DNA of 64,000 nt from Pedobacter cryoconitis (GCF_001590605.1 NZ_CP014504.1:1922001-1986000); one strand, 5' to 3'; positions 1 through 9,769 are shown, counted from the first letter of the stretch. A program made the numbers and translations. The notes: a model not told the origin generated them from the letters alone.

Positions 1-816
1 ACTTATCTGGAGGAAAAACGAATAGATACGACTCGTTTTCTTGATGAGGGTGACCGGATCGGACTTTATTATCTTGCGATGGGTACCGATATGAAAAATG
101 CGGAAGTCATTTATGACCGTCAACATTCCTCTTTTTCCGGGCTTAAAAAACATGCGATAGACTGGGAACAGATTTTTGAAGGAATTGGCTGGTTTCATTT
201 CTCGGCAATCTGTCCAGCCATTAATAAAGAAATCGCGGAAGTCTGTAAAGAAGCACTGCTCGTGGCAGAAAAAATGGGTATCAGTGTTTCCCTTGACTTG
301 AATTACCGCCAAAAACTTTGGAAATACGGGAAAGCTCCTGTAGAGATTATGAAAAATCTTGCTGTTTATTGCCGCTTGATTATGGGCAATATCTGGGCAG
401 CTGAATTAATGCTGGGCATACCAAAAGCTGATGATTTTATGCTGAAACATAAAGATTTCTGTATACAACAGGCAGAGAAAACTTCACTGGCTATACAACA
501 AGATTTCCCCGCATGTGAAGCTGTTGCCAATACTTTCAGGTTTGACCATGGTGAAGGAATTCAGTACTATACCACGCTATATACCAAAAATCAGCTGTAC
601 AGTTCAAAGGAATATAATGCCGAAAAAGTCATCAATAAGGTCGGTAGTGGAGACTGCTACATGGCAGGCCTGATTTATGGCTTTTATCAAAACCACCCCG
701 CGCAGGAAATTGTAGAATTTGCAACTGCCGCTGCCTATTATAAATTATTTACACCCGGTGATTCTACTGCTATGAATGTGGCACAAATCACAGCACATTT
801 AAATCAATCCCTATGA
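1..816 (+). CDS. kdgK: 2-keto-3-deoxygluconate kinase (PfkB family), 5' end cut by the window
   Basis: The frame is open from base 1, so the first ATG (79) is internal and the true start lies upstream. The 271 visible residues match the PfkB carbohydrate kinase family: an LDLNYRQKLW segment typical of KDG kinases, and near the end the anion-hole/catalytic motif GSGD (visible residues about 215-218) followed by CYMAG. KDG kinases phosphorylate 2-keto-3-deoxygluconate to KDPG in cytosolic uronate/pectin catabolism. The stop codon overlaps the start of the next gene (ATGA), which encodes KDPG aldolase, the next step of the pathway; this strongly supports the substrate. Other PfkB sugar kinases (fructokinase, ribokinase) are less likely. 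Confidence 0.88.
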   Translation, partial: TYLEEKRIDTTRFLDEGDRIGLYYLAMGTDMKNAEVIYDRQHSSFSGLKKHAIDWEQIFEGIGWFHFSAICPAINKEIAEVCKEALLVAEKMGISVSLDLNYRQKLWKYGKAPVEIMKNLAVYCRLIMGNIWAAELMLGIPKADDFMLKHKDFCIQQAEKTSLAIQQDFPACEAVANTFRFDHGEGIQYYTTLYTKNQLYSSKEYNAEKVINKVGSGDCYMAGLIYGFYQNHPAQEIVEFATAAAYYKLFTPGDSTAMNVAQITAHLNQSL

Positions 817-1484
817 AACAACATATTATCGACACCCTTTTAGCGGGTAAATTACTTCCTTTATTTTATGAAAACAGTGCGGAAACAAGCATTGATATTT
901 TGAGAACCCTATATAGAGCTGGTGTTAGAATTGTAGAATACACAAACCGTGGAGATCAGGCACTCTACAATTTCAAACAACTAAAAGCCTTACAGGTTAC
1001 AGAAATGCCTGGCTTATATTTAGGAATAGGCACTATCAAATCAGCCAAAGAGGCAGCCGATTTCATTACTATTGGAGCAGACTTCATTGTCTCTCCGATT
1101 GTCAACCCGGCAGTTGCAGCGGTATGCGATCAGCACAATATACTTTGGATACCGGGTTGTATGACCCCAACAGAAATCTATACCGCCCAACAGTTTAACG
1201 CGCCTGTAATTAAGTTATTTCCTGCAAATATTCTGGGCCCGGCATTTATATCCTCGATCCGGGAATTATTCAGAGGTCAGCTTTTTATCCCCACGGGGGG
1301 CGTAGAAATAGCAGAAGAAAACCTGGCAGAATGGTTCCAGGCCGGTGTATGTGCACTAGGTATGGGCTCTAAACTGATTACAAAAGAAATCGTATTGAAC
1401 AGAAATTACCATGAATTGTATCTGCAAACCAAAAGGGCATTGCGTATGATAGAAACTGTATATCTACAACCTTTGAAAATCTAA
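813..1484 (+). CDS. eda: KDPG / 4-hydroxy-2-oxoglutarate aldolase
   Basis: A 223-residue class I aldolase of the Eda family, close to the usual length. The catalytic Glu42 sits in RIVEYTNR and the Schiff-base Lys134 in APVIKLFPAN; phosphate-binding GIGT and the PTGG/GMGS segments are also visible. It cleaves 2-keto-3-deoxy-6-phosphogluconate to pyruvate and glyceraldehyde 3-phosphate. The start overlaps the kinase stop by 4 bases, so the two are translationally coupled and together make the last two steps of uronate degradation. Its 3' end overlaps the convergent serine hydrolase gene by 21 bases. Confidence 0.93.
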   Translation: MKQHIIDTLLAGKLLPLFYENSAETSIDILRTLYRAGVRIVEYTNRGDQALYNFKQLKALQVTEMPGLYLGIGTIKSAKEAADFITIGADFIVSPIVNPAVAAVCDQHNILWIPGCMTPTEIYTAQQFNAPVIKLFPANILGPAFISSIRELFRGQLFIPTGGVEIAEENLAEWFQAGVCALGMGSKLITKEIVLNRNYHELYLQTKRALRMIETVYLQPLKI

Positions 1485-3023
1485 ATCCCGAAAGTCATAA
1501 CTAAAATCAATGCTTGGAGAAATCCCTCTCATTTTGATGCTTTGTGCTTTCCCTTCTTCATCAAGACTGAAGATTGCGAAAGCATCTGCATTCAGATCCG
1601 GATAAGCCCATTTAATGGCAAAAGAATTAGCGTTATAAAAAGACATCGGGCCAGATAACTTCGGAGAACGATAAGATTTAAACCATAACTGTTTGCCTTT
1701 TAGGGAAATTTCTACTTTACCAAACCATTTATCTGTATAAATCCCTATATAACCTGCCGGATCTATCTTTTTCTTACTGGAAGCAGCAACTTGCGCCCAA
1801 ACATCTTTGGTCACTCCATCTTCGTGCATCTTATCATTTTCTATCTGATCATAAACTATATCTATCCAGTGGTTATCGTCCAATCCCATATAGCTATCCT
1901 CTATCGTTTTACTCACCGCTGAGAATAAATTACTTCCCCCGTCTGAATTCGTTAATACAACTATACCCAAATTAAGATCCGGAAATAAACTGACCGATGA
2001 AAGCATTCCTGGTAATCCCCCGGTATGAGAAACATGGAAGTTCCCCTTCATATCATCTAAGAACCACCCTAGGCCATAACCCCCAAAATGAGTATGATAA
2101 CGCGGATCTTCATTGAAACCCGTCACGTTGTGGATAGTCCACATTTGCTTTTGACTGGTCTTTGAGAAAAGTTGCTGCTCCAGTTGAGCTCCATACTTTC
2201 CCTTATTCAGCTGCATCAACATCCATTTACACAAATCAGCTGAAGTCGAATAAATACCACCCGGAGCTCCATTAATCTGATCCCCAAAATTCTCTATTTG
2301 CTTGAGCTTGCCAAAAGTATCCGCATGCGGCATTGCCAGCTTACTCTTATCCCTCATCAATGCTAAAGAAGCATAACTATGCTCCATACCCAACGGTTTA
2401 ATAATGCGGCTTTGAACAAAATCTTCCCAACTCATCCCGCTAAGTTTTGCAATAACCTCTCCTGCTACATAATATAAGAGATTATCGTAATCAAACCTCG
2501 TTCTGAAATCAGAAACAGGTTTGAAATATTGAAAACCTGACAATACATCCTTTATGGTAAAGTCAGATCCGCTTGGAAAGAACATCAAATCTCCGGCGCC
2601 AAGACCTAAACCGCTACGGTGCGTCAGTAAATCCTGAATAGTGAAATTTTCTGTTACATAATCATTGTACATTTTAAATTCTGGCAGTATGTCTTTAACT
2701 TTAGTTTCCCAATACAATTTTCTCTCCTCTACTAAAATTGAAAGCGCCGCTGTGGTAAAAGCTTTCGTATTAGAGGCAATAGCAAACTGGGTATTTTCAT
2801 CTACTTTTTCTTTGGTTAGCATGGATTTAACACCGTAACCTTTTGTATATACAATCTGACCATCCTTTACAATTCCAATCGATACACCCGTTACATTAAA
2901 CTTCTTCATGGAATTTTCCACAAGAGAATCTATTTTTCCGGCAGAAATCTGTGCTTTGGTTACCTGACTATATACTATAGCTGAAAATAAAAGGAGTGCT
3001 ATTTTAAAACTGGGTCTGTTCAT
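1464..3023 (-). CDS. Secreted serine hydrolase, class C beta-lactamase family
   Basis: 519 residues with an N-terminal signal peptide (to about residue 24, ending ...TKAQ). The three catalytic elements of the class C beta-lactamase/DD-peptidase fold are present: SNTK (Ser84, Lys87), YDN (Tyr179) and HTGG (333-336). The last ~120 residues form an extra domain like that found at the C-terminus of many Bacteroidota serine hydrolases. These exported enzymes include D-aminopeptidases and esterases; the substrate cannot be told from sequence, and true antibiotic beta-lactamase activity is unlikely. It lies downstream of the aldehyde dehydrogenase gene but is separated from it by a strong terminator, so it is probably transcribed alone. 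Confidence 0.88.
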   Translation of the reverse strand: MNRPSFKIALLLFSAIVYSQVTKAQISAGKIDSLVENSMKKFNVTGVSIGIVKDGQIVYTKGYGVKSMLTKEKVDENTQFAIASNTKAFTTAALSILVEERKLYWETKVKDILPEFKMYNDYVTENFTIQDLLTHRSGLGLGAGDLMFFPSGSDFTIKDVLSGFQYFKPVSDFRTRFDYDNLLYYVAGEVIAKLSGMSWEDFVQSRIIKPLGMEHSYASLALMRDKSKLAMPHADTFGKLKQIENFGDQINGAPGGIYSTSADLCKWMLMQLNKGKYGAQLEQQLFSKTSQKQMWTIHNVTGFNEDPRYHTHFGGYGLGWFLDDMKGNFHVSHTGGLPGMLSSVSLFPDLNLGIVVLTNSDGGSNLFSAVSKTIEDSYMGLDDNHWIDIVYDQIENDKMHEDGVTKDVWAQVAASSKKKIDPAGYIGIYTDKWFGKVEISLKGKQLWFKSYRSPKLSGPMSFYNANSFAIKWAYPDLNADAFAIFSLDEEGKAQSIKMRGISPSIDFSYDFRDLDFQRL

Positions 3024-3053
3024 CTGTTAAACTAATTTTTAGGCTATTACTAT

Positions 3054-3093
3054 AAAAGTGGCGATGAATGTGAATACATTCATCGCCACTTTT
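3054..3093 (-). terminator. Rho-independent terminator of the aldehyde dehydrogenase gene
   Basis: A perfect 17-bp inverted repeat (left arm AAAAGTGGCGATGAATG) with a 6-base loop. Read on the minus strand it follows the aldehyde dehydrogenase stop at 3118 by about 25 bases and ends in a T-rich arm. It isolates that gene from the serine hydrolase. Confidence 0.85.
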
Positions 3094-3117
3094 AAATATA
3101 CGATATAAATTCTCTTA

Positions 3118-4476
3118 TTATTTAGCTGCTGCTTTCATTTTTTGCAGTTTCTCTTCAGTATGTGGAGAATATTTGATATCCGAATCTTGCGTGAATTCTT
3201 TTTCAAGTATCCCTTTATAATGTGAAAAGGCCCTAAAACCCGCTTCTCCATGATAATTGCCTAAACCACTCGAGCCTACACCCCCGAAAGGAAGATTTCC
3301 ATTCGAGATGTGCATGATAGCATCGTTGATACATCCTCCACCAAAAGAGATTTCTCCCATAACCTTTTTCTGAATATTTTCATCTTTCGTAAATACGTAT
3401 AATGCCAAAGGTTTCGGTCTGTCTTTAATTTCTTTGATCACGGTATCCAAATCATCAAAGGTCAAAACAGCCATGATTGGACCGAAAATTTCGTCTTTCA
3501 TCACCTTATCTTCCCAGTTCACCCCATGCAAAACGGTAGGTTCAATAAAACGCTCTGCCACATTAAAATTACCACCAACATAAACCTTATCCGGGTTAAT
3601 TAATCCTGATACACGTTCCGCATTACGCTCATTAATGATTTTCACGAAGTTGCCATTCTCCAATTTATAATCAGATTTTTCTATCTCTTTCGCAACTTTT
3701 TCTAAGAACTCTTGCTCAATACTTTGGTGTACATATACATAATCAGGTGCGATACAAGTCTGTCCTGAGTTCAAATATTTTGCCCACACCAATCTTTTAA
3801 CGGTAACCTCAAGATCGCTGTCCGGCATGATAATCACGGGGCTTTTACCACCGAGTTCAAGGACAACCGGAGTCAGGTTCTTTGCCGCTGCCTGGTAAAC
3901 AATCTTCCCAACAGGAACACTTCCGGTGAAAAATATAATGTCGAATTTCTGATCAAGTAAAGCAGTTGTTTCAGCAATACCACCTTCTACCACATGGAAA
4001 TATTGTTCTTCAAAATTCTCGTTAATGATTTTAGCCATAACCGCACTGCAATTTGCAGTCAACTCACTTGGCTTCAATATAACCGTACACCCCGCAGCAA
4101 TTGCAGCCACAGCAGGTGCTAAAGAAAGTTGGTAAGGATAATTCCATGGGCCAATGACCAGGCTCACGCCCAAAGGCTCTGGAATCTGGTAACTTTTAGC
4201 AGGTGCATTCCTGGCATCAGTAGCTACCGGTTTGATTGCTGACCATTGTTCAAGATCTCTGATTGCAATTTTGATTTCTTCGTAAACTGTGGCAAATTCG
4301 GTTTGAAAAGTTTCAAAAGTTGACTTACCGTAGTCTTTATATATAGCCTCTTCTAATAAGGCCTCATTGCTAACCAGCAATTGATAGAGTTTGTTTAATT
4401 GTTCGATTCTAAAGCTAACAGCTTTTGTGGTATTGGTATTAAAGTAGGCTAATTGTGTCTTTACTAATTTTTCCAT
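3118..4476 (-). CDS. Aldehyde dehydrogenase (class 3 type)
   Basis: 452 residues, the usual length of the short class 3 aldehyde dehydrogenases, which lack a long N-terminal extension. Seen in the sequence: IGPWNYP in the nucleotide-binding half, the glycine motif FFTGSVPVG, the general base Glu in ELGGKSP, and the catalytic Cys in SGQTCIAPDY. These enzymes oxidise medium-chain, fatty or aromatic aldehydes to acids with NAD(P)+. I place the start at the ATG at 4476; a TTG four codons upstream is possible but not needed. The gene is flanked by terminators on both sides (3054-3093 and 4559-4592), so it is likely monocistronic. Confidence 0.92.
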   Translation of the reverse strand: MEKLVKTQLAYFNTNTTKAVSFRIEQLNKLYQLLVSNEALLEEAIYKDYGKSTFETFQTEFATVYEEIKIAIRDLEQWSAIKPVATDARNAPAKSYQIPEPLGVSLVIGPWNYPYQLSLAPAVAAIAAGCTVILKPSELTANCSAVMAKIINENFEEQYFHVVEGGIAETTALLDQKFDIIFFTGSVPVGKIVYQAAAKNLTPVVLELGGKSPVIIMPDSDLEVTVKRLVWAKYLNSGQTCIAPDYVYVHQSIEQEFLEKVAKEIEKSDYKLENGNFVKIINERNAERVSGLINPDKVYVGGNFNVAERFIEPTVLHGVNWEDKVMKDEIFGPIMAVLTFDDLDTVIKEIKDRPKPLALYVFTKDENIQKKVMGEISFGGGCINDAIMHISNGNLPFGGVGSSGLGNYHGEAGFRAFSHYKGILEKEFTQDSDIKYSPHTEEKLQKMKAAAK

Positions 4477-4558
4477 TGGGTATATCAATTTTATAGAAAA
4501 ACGTATTTTCAGATCATAAGTTCTGGAATTAGCTAAAATTTACAATAATTGTATAAAA

Positions 4559-4592
4559 AAGCGCCGTATCATCATTTGATCATACGGCGCTT
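4559..4592 (-). terminator. Terminator of the GH20 gene
   Basis: GC-rich stem AAGCGCCGTAT / ATACGGCGCTT around a 12-base loop. On the minus strand it lies 16 bases after the GH20 stop and is followed by a T run, a textbook intrinsic terminator. Confidence 0.9.
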
Positions 4593-4607
4593 CTGAAAAA
4601 GATATGC

Positions 4608-7133
4608 TTAATTTTGAACGGTAGTCGTATTTCCACCTCTTCCTTTAGCATTAAAAGCTCTGAGTTTAACCACCCCTTTTTCCTTTATTGGACTAGTGTA
4701 TAATTTATCTTTAACAGCAGGTTCTTTCCCATTTGTTGTGTAGTAAATGTTAAAACCAGGGAATTCTGTATTACCAGCTATCTCTCCGTTAGTGACCTTT
4801 ACGCCTACTGGCGGAATACGGTAATTCCAGCCACCTTGATCCAATTTCGGGAATTCAATTAAACCAACTCTGGTTTTGAAGTCTGTATAACTATCCTCAT
4901 AAGCAGCCTCAGATTTAACAGAATCCTTTTCTAAAGCCCATGCCGGATCTGCTGCCCATGCTCTTTCTGCAAAACCAACCAATCTTGGTAACAGCATAAA
5001 TTCAAGCAATTCTGTATTGCTAATCTTTTCTGTCCATAAGGCAGCTTTTAAACCCAGAATATTTGACTTACCAAAATCAGTTAAACGATCTTTTCCAACA
5101 AATACAGATCTGGAAACCGGTTCACCTTTATTATTTTCTTTTGCATTTTTGTAATAGTCATAAGGTATAAAAGAAAAGAGCTTTTCCATGTTCACAAAAC
5201 CAGCCCAGTAATGACCCGGCTCAGTTAATGACCGGTTATAAGCCATATCCAAATAGAAATTGCTGGAACAGGTAAGTACAACTTTATAGCTACCATTTGC
5301 CAGGCGATAAGGCAAATCTTCTGTACCGCCACCAATCACGTTATTCCACACATCAAGCTGTACAGGATCATTGGCAAATAAAGGATTTGGAACCATCAGT
5401 TTGTGCCCATCTAAATAAGTCTTCATCATCCCAAACTCTTCCCAGCCAGAAAGCACAATTCCTTTTGGTTTAAGCATACTTTGTAATTTTGAAACATAGT
5501 AGCTCCATAAGTCATCTGTAGATTTCATTTTCGCCTGTTTCACCAATTCAAGACATAATGGTGATTTTTCCCAGACACCCTGAGGAACTTCATCTCCACC
5601 AAAATGGATTGTTTTTAGAGGAACATGTGCCTGGCGATATATATCCTGTAGCGATTCAGTAACTTTATTCAAGAAAGTATAAACTGAAGGTAACGCAACA
5701 CAGACAATATTGTCATTCCAATACTGGGCGGAGCTGTACACAGACTTATCATTGATATCACGTAAAAGATATTGTTCAGCTTCAGCGCGCATTCCTTTAG
5801 CCATGAATCTGCTGTAGCGTGTATCCATTGATTTGATCGCAGCCCTGGCATGACCAGGAGATTCTATTTCAGGAATCACTTCTATGTGTCTTTGTGCAGC
5901 ATATTTTAAGATCTCAACGAAATCAGCTTTAGTGTAAAATGCTTTATTCAATACTTCTGTAGTATCCGGGCCAGAGCTGTAAGCTGGCTGAAGAGCATTT
6001 TCGTTTGTGAGTGAATGTCCTCTTTTCGCTCCTATTGCTGTTAATTCCGGAAGCCCGGGAATTTCAATTCTCCACGCTTCATCGTCAGTGATGTGAAAAT
6101 GAAATACATCCAATTTATACAGCGCCATTAAATCAAGGATACGCAATACTTCTTCCTTTGGATGAAAGTTACGTGCCACATCAAGCATCAAGCCTCTGTA
6201 TTTGAAACGGGGTGCATCTTTAATAGATACATTGCTTACCAGCACAGTTTTTGCACCTTTAACCGGGCTGTTAGCTAAAAGCAAAGATTTTAATGATTGT
6301 AAACCGTAAAAGATACCAGTTGCATTACTTGCTGATAGGGTGATCGACTGCGCCGTAATTTCCAGCTGATATTCATCTTCAGGTAAATTGTTTTTAACCA
6401 GTTGAATGCTTTTCTCTTTTGACGCGCCAGTACTAACTACAAGTTTAATCTTAAACAAGTTAAACAACTCATTTGACAGGTATTCAGCTTCGTTTCGAAA
6501 TGCTGGATCGCTGTTGATTGAGGTTACTGCATTTACAGAAAAGTTCCCCGGACGCGCCTCATAAAATACCGGTGTTGGAAGAAGCTTGATTAGAGTTTTT
6601 TTATCTTTTGGTATAAATTTGCTGTTCCTGTTATAAGTGTCTAACGGAGAAACGACATTCTTGAGATACTTTTCAACGGGTTCTACGTCATAATGCTCAA
6701 TCTTTAAGCCTTTATCCGGTTGATTATCCCATACCAGGTATAAACCGCCTGGTGCATCAGCAAAATTGACAATTTCATCAAGGGCCACCATATCAAGAAT
6801 TACAGAGTCACCTTTATTAATGGCTTTAAAGGATTTACCTGGCCGGATACGGAAAAGATCACCATTAACTTGTTCAATAATCAGCTGATCAGAAGTTTTT
6901 ACCTCTATTTCTTTCATAGAATTAAAATAAAGGCTCCAGTTGGCCGCTGGAAAAGGCTGTGCTGCTTTGTTGATAAAGGTCAGCAAGGAAAGTGATTGTT
7001 TGTTCCTATTCTGATGTTCTTTAAAGGTCCACTTGACGTGAAGATCTTTGACAGGGTAAGTAGTGGCCCCTTTTTGTGCCACAGCTACGAAAGGAAGGAG
7101 GAATGCAATTAGTAAACATTTTTTTAATCTCAT
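4608..7133 (-). CDS. Exported beta-N-acetylhexosaminidase, GH20
   Basis: 841 residues with a signal peptide (about 1-19, ending VAVAQ). Domain order: N-terminal carbohydrate-binding domain of the chitobiase type (about 30-160), GH20 N-terminal alpha/beta domain (about 185-300), catalytic TIM barrel (about 310-690) and a C-terminal chitobiase-like domain. The catalytic Asp-Glu pair is D514-E515 in HFGGDE; HITDDEAWR (347-355) is a second family signature. It releases terminal N-acetylglucosamine or N-acetylgalactosamine from chitooligosaccharides, peptidoglycan fragments or glycans, probably in the periplasm. No SusC/SusD genes are adjacent, so it is not in a visible polysaccharide utilisation locus. 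Confidence 0.94.
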   Translation of the reverse strand: MRLKKCLLIAFLLPFVAVAQKGATTYPVKDLHVKWTFKEHQNRNKQSLSLLTFINKAAQPFPAANWSLYFNSMKEIEVKTSDQLIIEQVNGDLFRIRPGKSFKAINKGDSVILDMVALDEIVNFADAPGGLYLVWDNQPDKGLKIEHYDVEPVEKYLKNVVSPLDTYNRNSKFIPKDKKTLIKLLPTPVFYEARPGNFSVNAVTSINSDPAFRNEAEYLSNELFNLFKIKLVVSTGASKEKSIQLVKNNLPEDEYQLEITAQSITLSASNATGIFYGLQSLKSLLLANSPVKGAKTVLVSNVSIKDAPRFKYRGLMLDVARNFHPKEEVLRILDLMALYKLDVFHFHITDDEAWRIEIPGLPELTAIGAKRGHSLTNENALQPAYSSGPDTTEVLNKAFYTKADFVEILKYAAQRHIEVIPEIESPGHARAAIKSMDTRYSRFMAKGMRAEAEQYLLRDINDKSVYSSAQYWNDNIVCVALPSVYTFLNKVTESLQDIYRQAHVPLKTIHFGGDEVPQGVWEKSPLCLELVKQAKMKSTDDLWSYYVSKLQSMLKPKGIVLSGWEEFGMMKTYLDGHKLMVPNPLFANDPVQLDVWNNVIGGGTEDLPYRLANGSYKVVLTCSSNFYLDMAYNRSLTEPGHYWAGFVNMEKLFSFIPYDYYKNAKENNKGEPVSRSVFVGKDRLTDFGKSNILGLKAALWTEKISNTELLEFMLLPRLVGFAERAWAADPAWALEKDSVKSEAAYEDSYTDFKTRVGLIEFPKLDQGGWNYRIPPVGVKVTNGEIAGNTEFPGFNIYYTTNGKEPAVKDKLYTSPIKEKGVVKLRAFNAKGRGGNTTTVQN

Positions 7134-7483
7134 TTGATAATTTAATTTGGGGAACTAAAAACGGACAAGAACACGCAAAATTTCTGTGCTGTGTTATTGC
7201 CATCTTCGAAAGAGGTTATTTGTGAAACATTACTTGTTTCTTCATAAATTTATTATTTTATTGCTAATAATCTAATACACTGCTCAGGTTTATATTATTA
7301 TCAGCTAAAAAATTAATAGCTTATAAGATCGGATTGCATTCCTCCCTAAATATTTTATAAATTGCATCGATTAATAAAGCAAGAACGATGAAACCATTAT
7401 GTGCAGCAGAATACGAATAGATTGAACAAAATCGGGTAGCATAGGATAGCTTCATTACCATTAAAAAACAAAACTATAAAACA
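7134..7483. other. 350-base AT-rich intergenic region between divergent genes
   Basis: The gap separates the leftward GH20 gene from the rightward small secreted protein and must hold both promoters. I see no clear TAnnTTTG box, no long inverted repeat and no RNA gene. Confidence 0.5.
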
Positions 7484-7939
7484 ATGAAAACATATATTTT
7501 GACTCTTGGTCTGGTTATGGGAATGATTTTTTGTGCTAAAGCGCAGAAAGCACCACCTACTCCATCCGAAATGACCACTAAAAGTATAGAGGCCATGGAT
7601 AAAAAAATTAAAATGAACCCAACTCAAAAAAATATAATTTACAATTATATGCTTGATTTGTTCAAAGCGCAGGCTAACCTGACTAAAAAACAACAAACGG
7701 GAATGTACAATGAAGATGATATTTCTAAGTTTTACAGGATGCAGAATGAGACTACCAAAAATGTAAGAAACATTTTAAAAGGTGAACAGCAGACTCAGTA
7801 TGATCAATATTTAGAAGAAGTGCTGCGTGGTGGCCATAAGAAAAAGAAAAAAGGAAAACATGAAGAAGAGGAAGTTGTAACCGGCATAGATGGTTTAAAA
7901 TTACCCGCTGGCACTGCTACTGCTGCTGGTACTCCTTAA
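7484..7939 (+). CDS. Small secreted protein of unknown function
   Basis: 151 residues. A signal peptide ends near residue 20 (FCAKAQ). The middle (about 25-110) is predicted helical and charged; a Lys-rich stretch (about residues 124-131) is followed by acidic residues and a Gly/Thr/Ala-rich tail. The layout recalls small periplasmic proteins with Spy/LTXXQ-like helical domains, but I see no clear LTxxQ pair, so this is only a guess. It stands alone, with its own terminator at 7961-7996. Confidence 0.75.
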   Translation: MKTYILTLGLVMGMIFCAKAQKAPPTPSEMTTKSIEAMDKKIKMNPTQKNIIYNYMLDLFKAQANLTKKQQTGMYNEDDISKFYRMQNETTKNVRNILKGEQQTQYDQYLEEVLRGGHKKKKKGKHEEEEVVTGIDGLKLPAGTATAAGTP

Positions 7940-7960
7940 GTATAAAGGTTTCAATTGATT

Positions 7961-7996
7961 AAAGAGCTGCTTGTTGAATGACAAGTAGCTCTTTTT
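7961..7996. terminator. Terminator between convergent genes
   Basis: Stem AAAGAGCTGCTTGT / ACAAGTAGCTCTTT with one mismatch, 6-base loop and a T run on the plus strand. It ends the small secreted protein gene and may also serve the convergent gene ending at 8034. Confidence 0.8.
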
Positions 7997-8033
7997 ATAT
8001 ATAGCCAGTTATTTTGACTGAAGAGGAATAAAC

Positions 8034-9263
8034 TCAATTGGTTTGGAGTTTTTCTGCGAGTTCTTTAAGGGAATTCGTTGGTTTAATAAAATTGTAATCT
8101 CCCCAATAGTCATCTTTATAAGTAGTAACATAATTTTTAAAAACATAATTTCCGGGCATGATCTTGTCATAATTGCCCTGAGCCGGTATGTTGATCTTTG
8201 AAATAAATAGTTCGGCATTTACAGCCAGCGTACCTTCCAGATGTTTGTACTTAGCCTTCAAATGGTGTACAGCAGAAATTTTATAGAAGTAAGGATACCA
8301 TTTATCATTAATTTTGACATACCGCTCACTGAATTCTTCATTAAGTTTTCGGAAATTATAGCCCAGTAAACTATAGACAGGCCGCGTAATAAATGAAATA
8401 TCCGGTTTTGCATAGGTAATACCTTTAGGACTTAAAGCAAAATCGGTAGATACTATAGCATAACTGCTTTTCAAGATGACCATCTTGCCTTTATATAAAG
8501 CTTCTTTAAGTTTATCCTGTTGATCAAACGTAATCAAATAGGCTTCTTCTCCATTATTCATTACTGAACCAGCTATTTCAAATTTATATTTCTTAAAATA
8601 ATTCTTGCCTAAAATACGTACCGGATTCTTAGCCATATCATTGGCTATAATCGAATAAGGTGCGCCATCTATTGTCATGTTTAATGGATTATTAACTTCC
8701 CTCTCCCCCAATTTTTTAAGATTACGTTCTTTATTGATCACAATCTTATCTTTTCCACTATTTTCTTTATAGCCCTGGCTCAAAATATTCAAAGAAGCCT
8801 CTGCAAAAGAAAGATAGCTGGTATCAACTTTCCCTATCTCTCTGTAAAATCCTTTCATTTCAAATGGCCGGGTATCGTAATTTTCAGGAATGTTTTTTAT
8901 AGCCTGGCGGATAATAGATTCAGCACTAACTGGCCTGATCGTTATTTCTTTTAAATTTACAACTGATGGGATTAATTGTATTTTCATGTCTTTATGCAAT
9001 TCTGATAAAGAGAATTTTAGGTTTTTATAACCTATATAAGAGATGATCAATGAATCCTTGTGCTTTGCATCTGAATACTTTAATAAAAATTCACCATCAG
9101 CGTTGGTCATTGCGGCTATCTGTTTACCGATCTTCAGGCTAACATAAGGCAAGGTTTTCTGATGCTCATCGACCACAATACCTCCGGCTTCTTGTAAGTT
9201 TTGCGCATAAATTGTTTTTACACTTAAAGAAACAACAGCTATAATTATAATTAATTTATTCAT
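8034..9263 (-). CDS. CarboxypepD_reg-like domain protein, exported
   Basis: 409 residues. After a signal peptide (about 1-20, ending IYAQ) comes a CarboxypepD_reg-like beta-sandwich domain (about 25-105; note GGIVVDEHQKTLPYVSLKIG and the TNADGEFLL strand). The remaining ~300 residues are a Bacteroidota-specific region that may contact the outer membrane. Such proteins are common in this phylum next to or instead of TonB-dependent receptors, but their roles are mostly unknown. It is divergent from the receptor remnant at 9416 and shares the same type of N-terminal domain with it. Confidence 0.8.
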   Translation of the reverse strand: MNKLIIIIAVVSLSVKTIYAQNLQEAGGIVVDEHQKTLPYVSLKIGKQIAAMTNADGEFLLKYSDAKHKDSLIISYIGYKNLKFSLSELHKDMKIQLIPSVVNLKEITIRPVSAESIIRQAIKNIPENYDTRPFEMKGFYREIGKVDTSYLSFAEASLNILSQGYKENSGKDKIVINKERNLKKLGEREVNNPLNMTIDGAPYSIIANDMAKNPVRILGKNYFKKYKFEIAGSVMNNGEEAYLITFDQQDKLKEALYKGKMVILKSSYAIVSTDFALSPKGITYAKPDISFITRPVYSLLGYNFRKLNEEFSERYVKINDKWYPYFYKISAVHHLKAKYKHLEGTLAVNAELFISKINIPAQGNYDKIMPGNYVFKNYVTTYKDDYWGDYNFIKPTNSLKELAEKLQTN

Positions 9264-9415
9264 TCAGGATCAAATTACACTTAAAATTCAAATATGATGT
9301 TTCATCCTGTTAAATTCTGTTAACTTTTGTTAAACAGTGTTAAATAAATTTTCTTTCAAGCGAAATCGCATAGTTTAGAAATGTAAAAGCTATTTTAAAT
9401 TGATTAACGCGCATC

Positions 9416-9741
9416 ATGAAGAAAATAATTACGCTGTTGCTCCTTTGTTTTTTAAGAATCCTTTCGGTTGAGGCGCAAGCAACTGGCCAGATAAATGGTC
9501 AGGTAATAGACGAAAAGCACGTAGCTGTAATCTATGGTGCAGTAAGTTTAATCATGGCAATCGATTCCGTTCAAGTTAGATCAGCGATCACAACAGCAAA
9601 AGGAGATTAAATCCATTTACATATTTTACTGATTTGTATACCTATTCCAAAGGTAATCCTCATCTTAAGCCTGAACATGCAATTCATTTGAGCTTTCTTA
9701 TGGGTATAAAAAAACAACAAATATCACTTTCGAATTGTTAA
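9416..9741 (+). pseudogene. Remnant of an outer-membrane beta-barrel receptor gene
   Basis: The first 64 codons (9416-9610) give a signal peptide plus the start of a CarboxypepD_reg-like domain (GQINGQVIDEKHVAVIYGAV), as at the N-terminus of the TonB-receptor-like outer membrane family. The frame stops at 9608-9610. From about 9607 another frame carries NPFTYFTDLYTYSKGNPHLK followed by PEHAIHLSF, which is the hallmark internal segment of the same family's barrel domain, ending at a stop at 9739-9741. So the head of the gene is joined, out of frame, to a late barrel segment, with roughly 500 or more codons missing. This reads as a deletion-decayed gene, not a small functional protein. Confidence 0.8.
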
Positions 9742-9769
9742 CAGCCCTGCTTAGTTTAAAGGATAGCGA

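Noticed and set aside
1464..3023. Antibiotic-resistance beta-lactamase
   Set aside because: The C-terminal extra domain and overall layout fit general serine hydrolases of the class C fold rather than AmpC.
9416..9610. Functional 64-residue secreted protein
   Set aside because: The sequence stops inside a known domain and the missing family's barrel segment follows in another frame, so decay explains it better.
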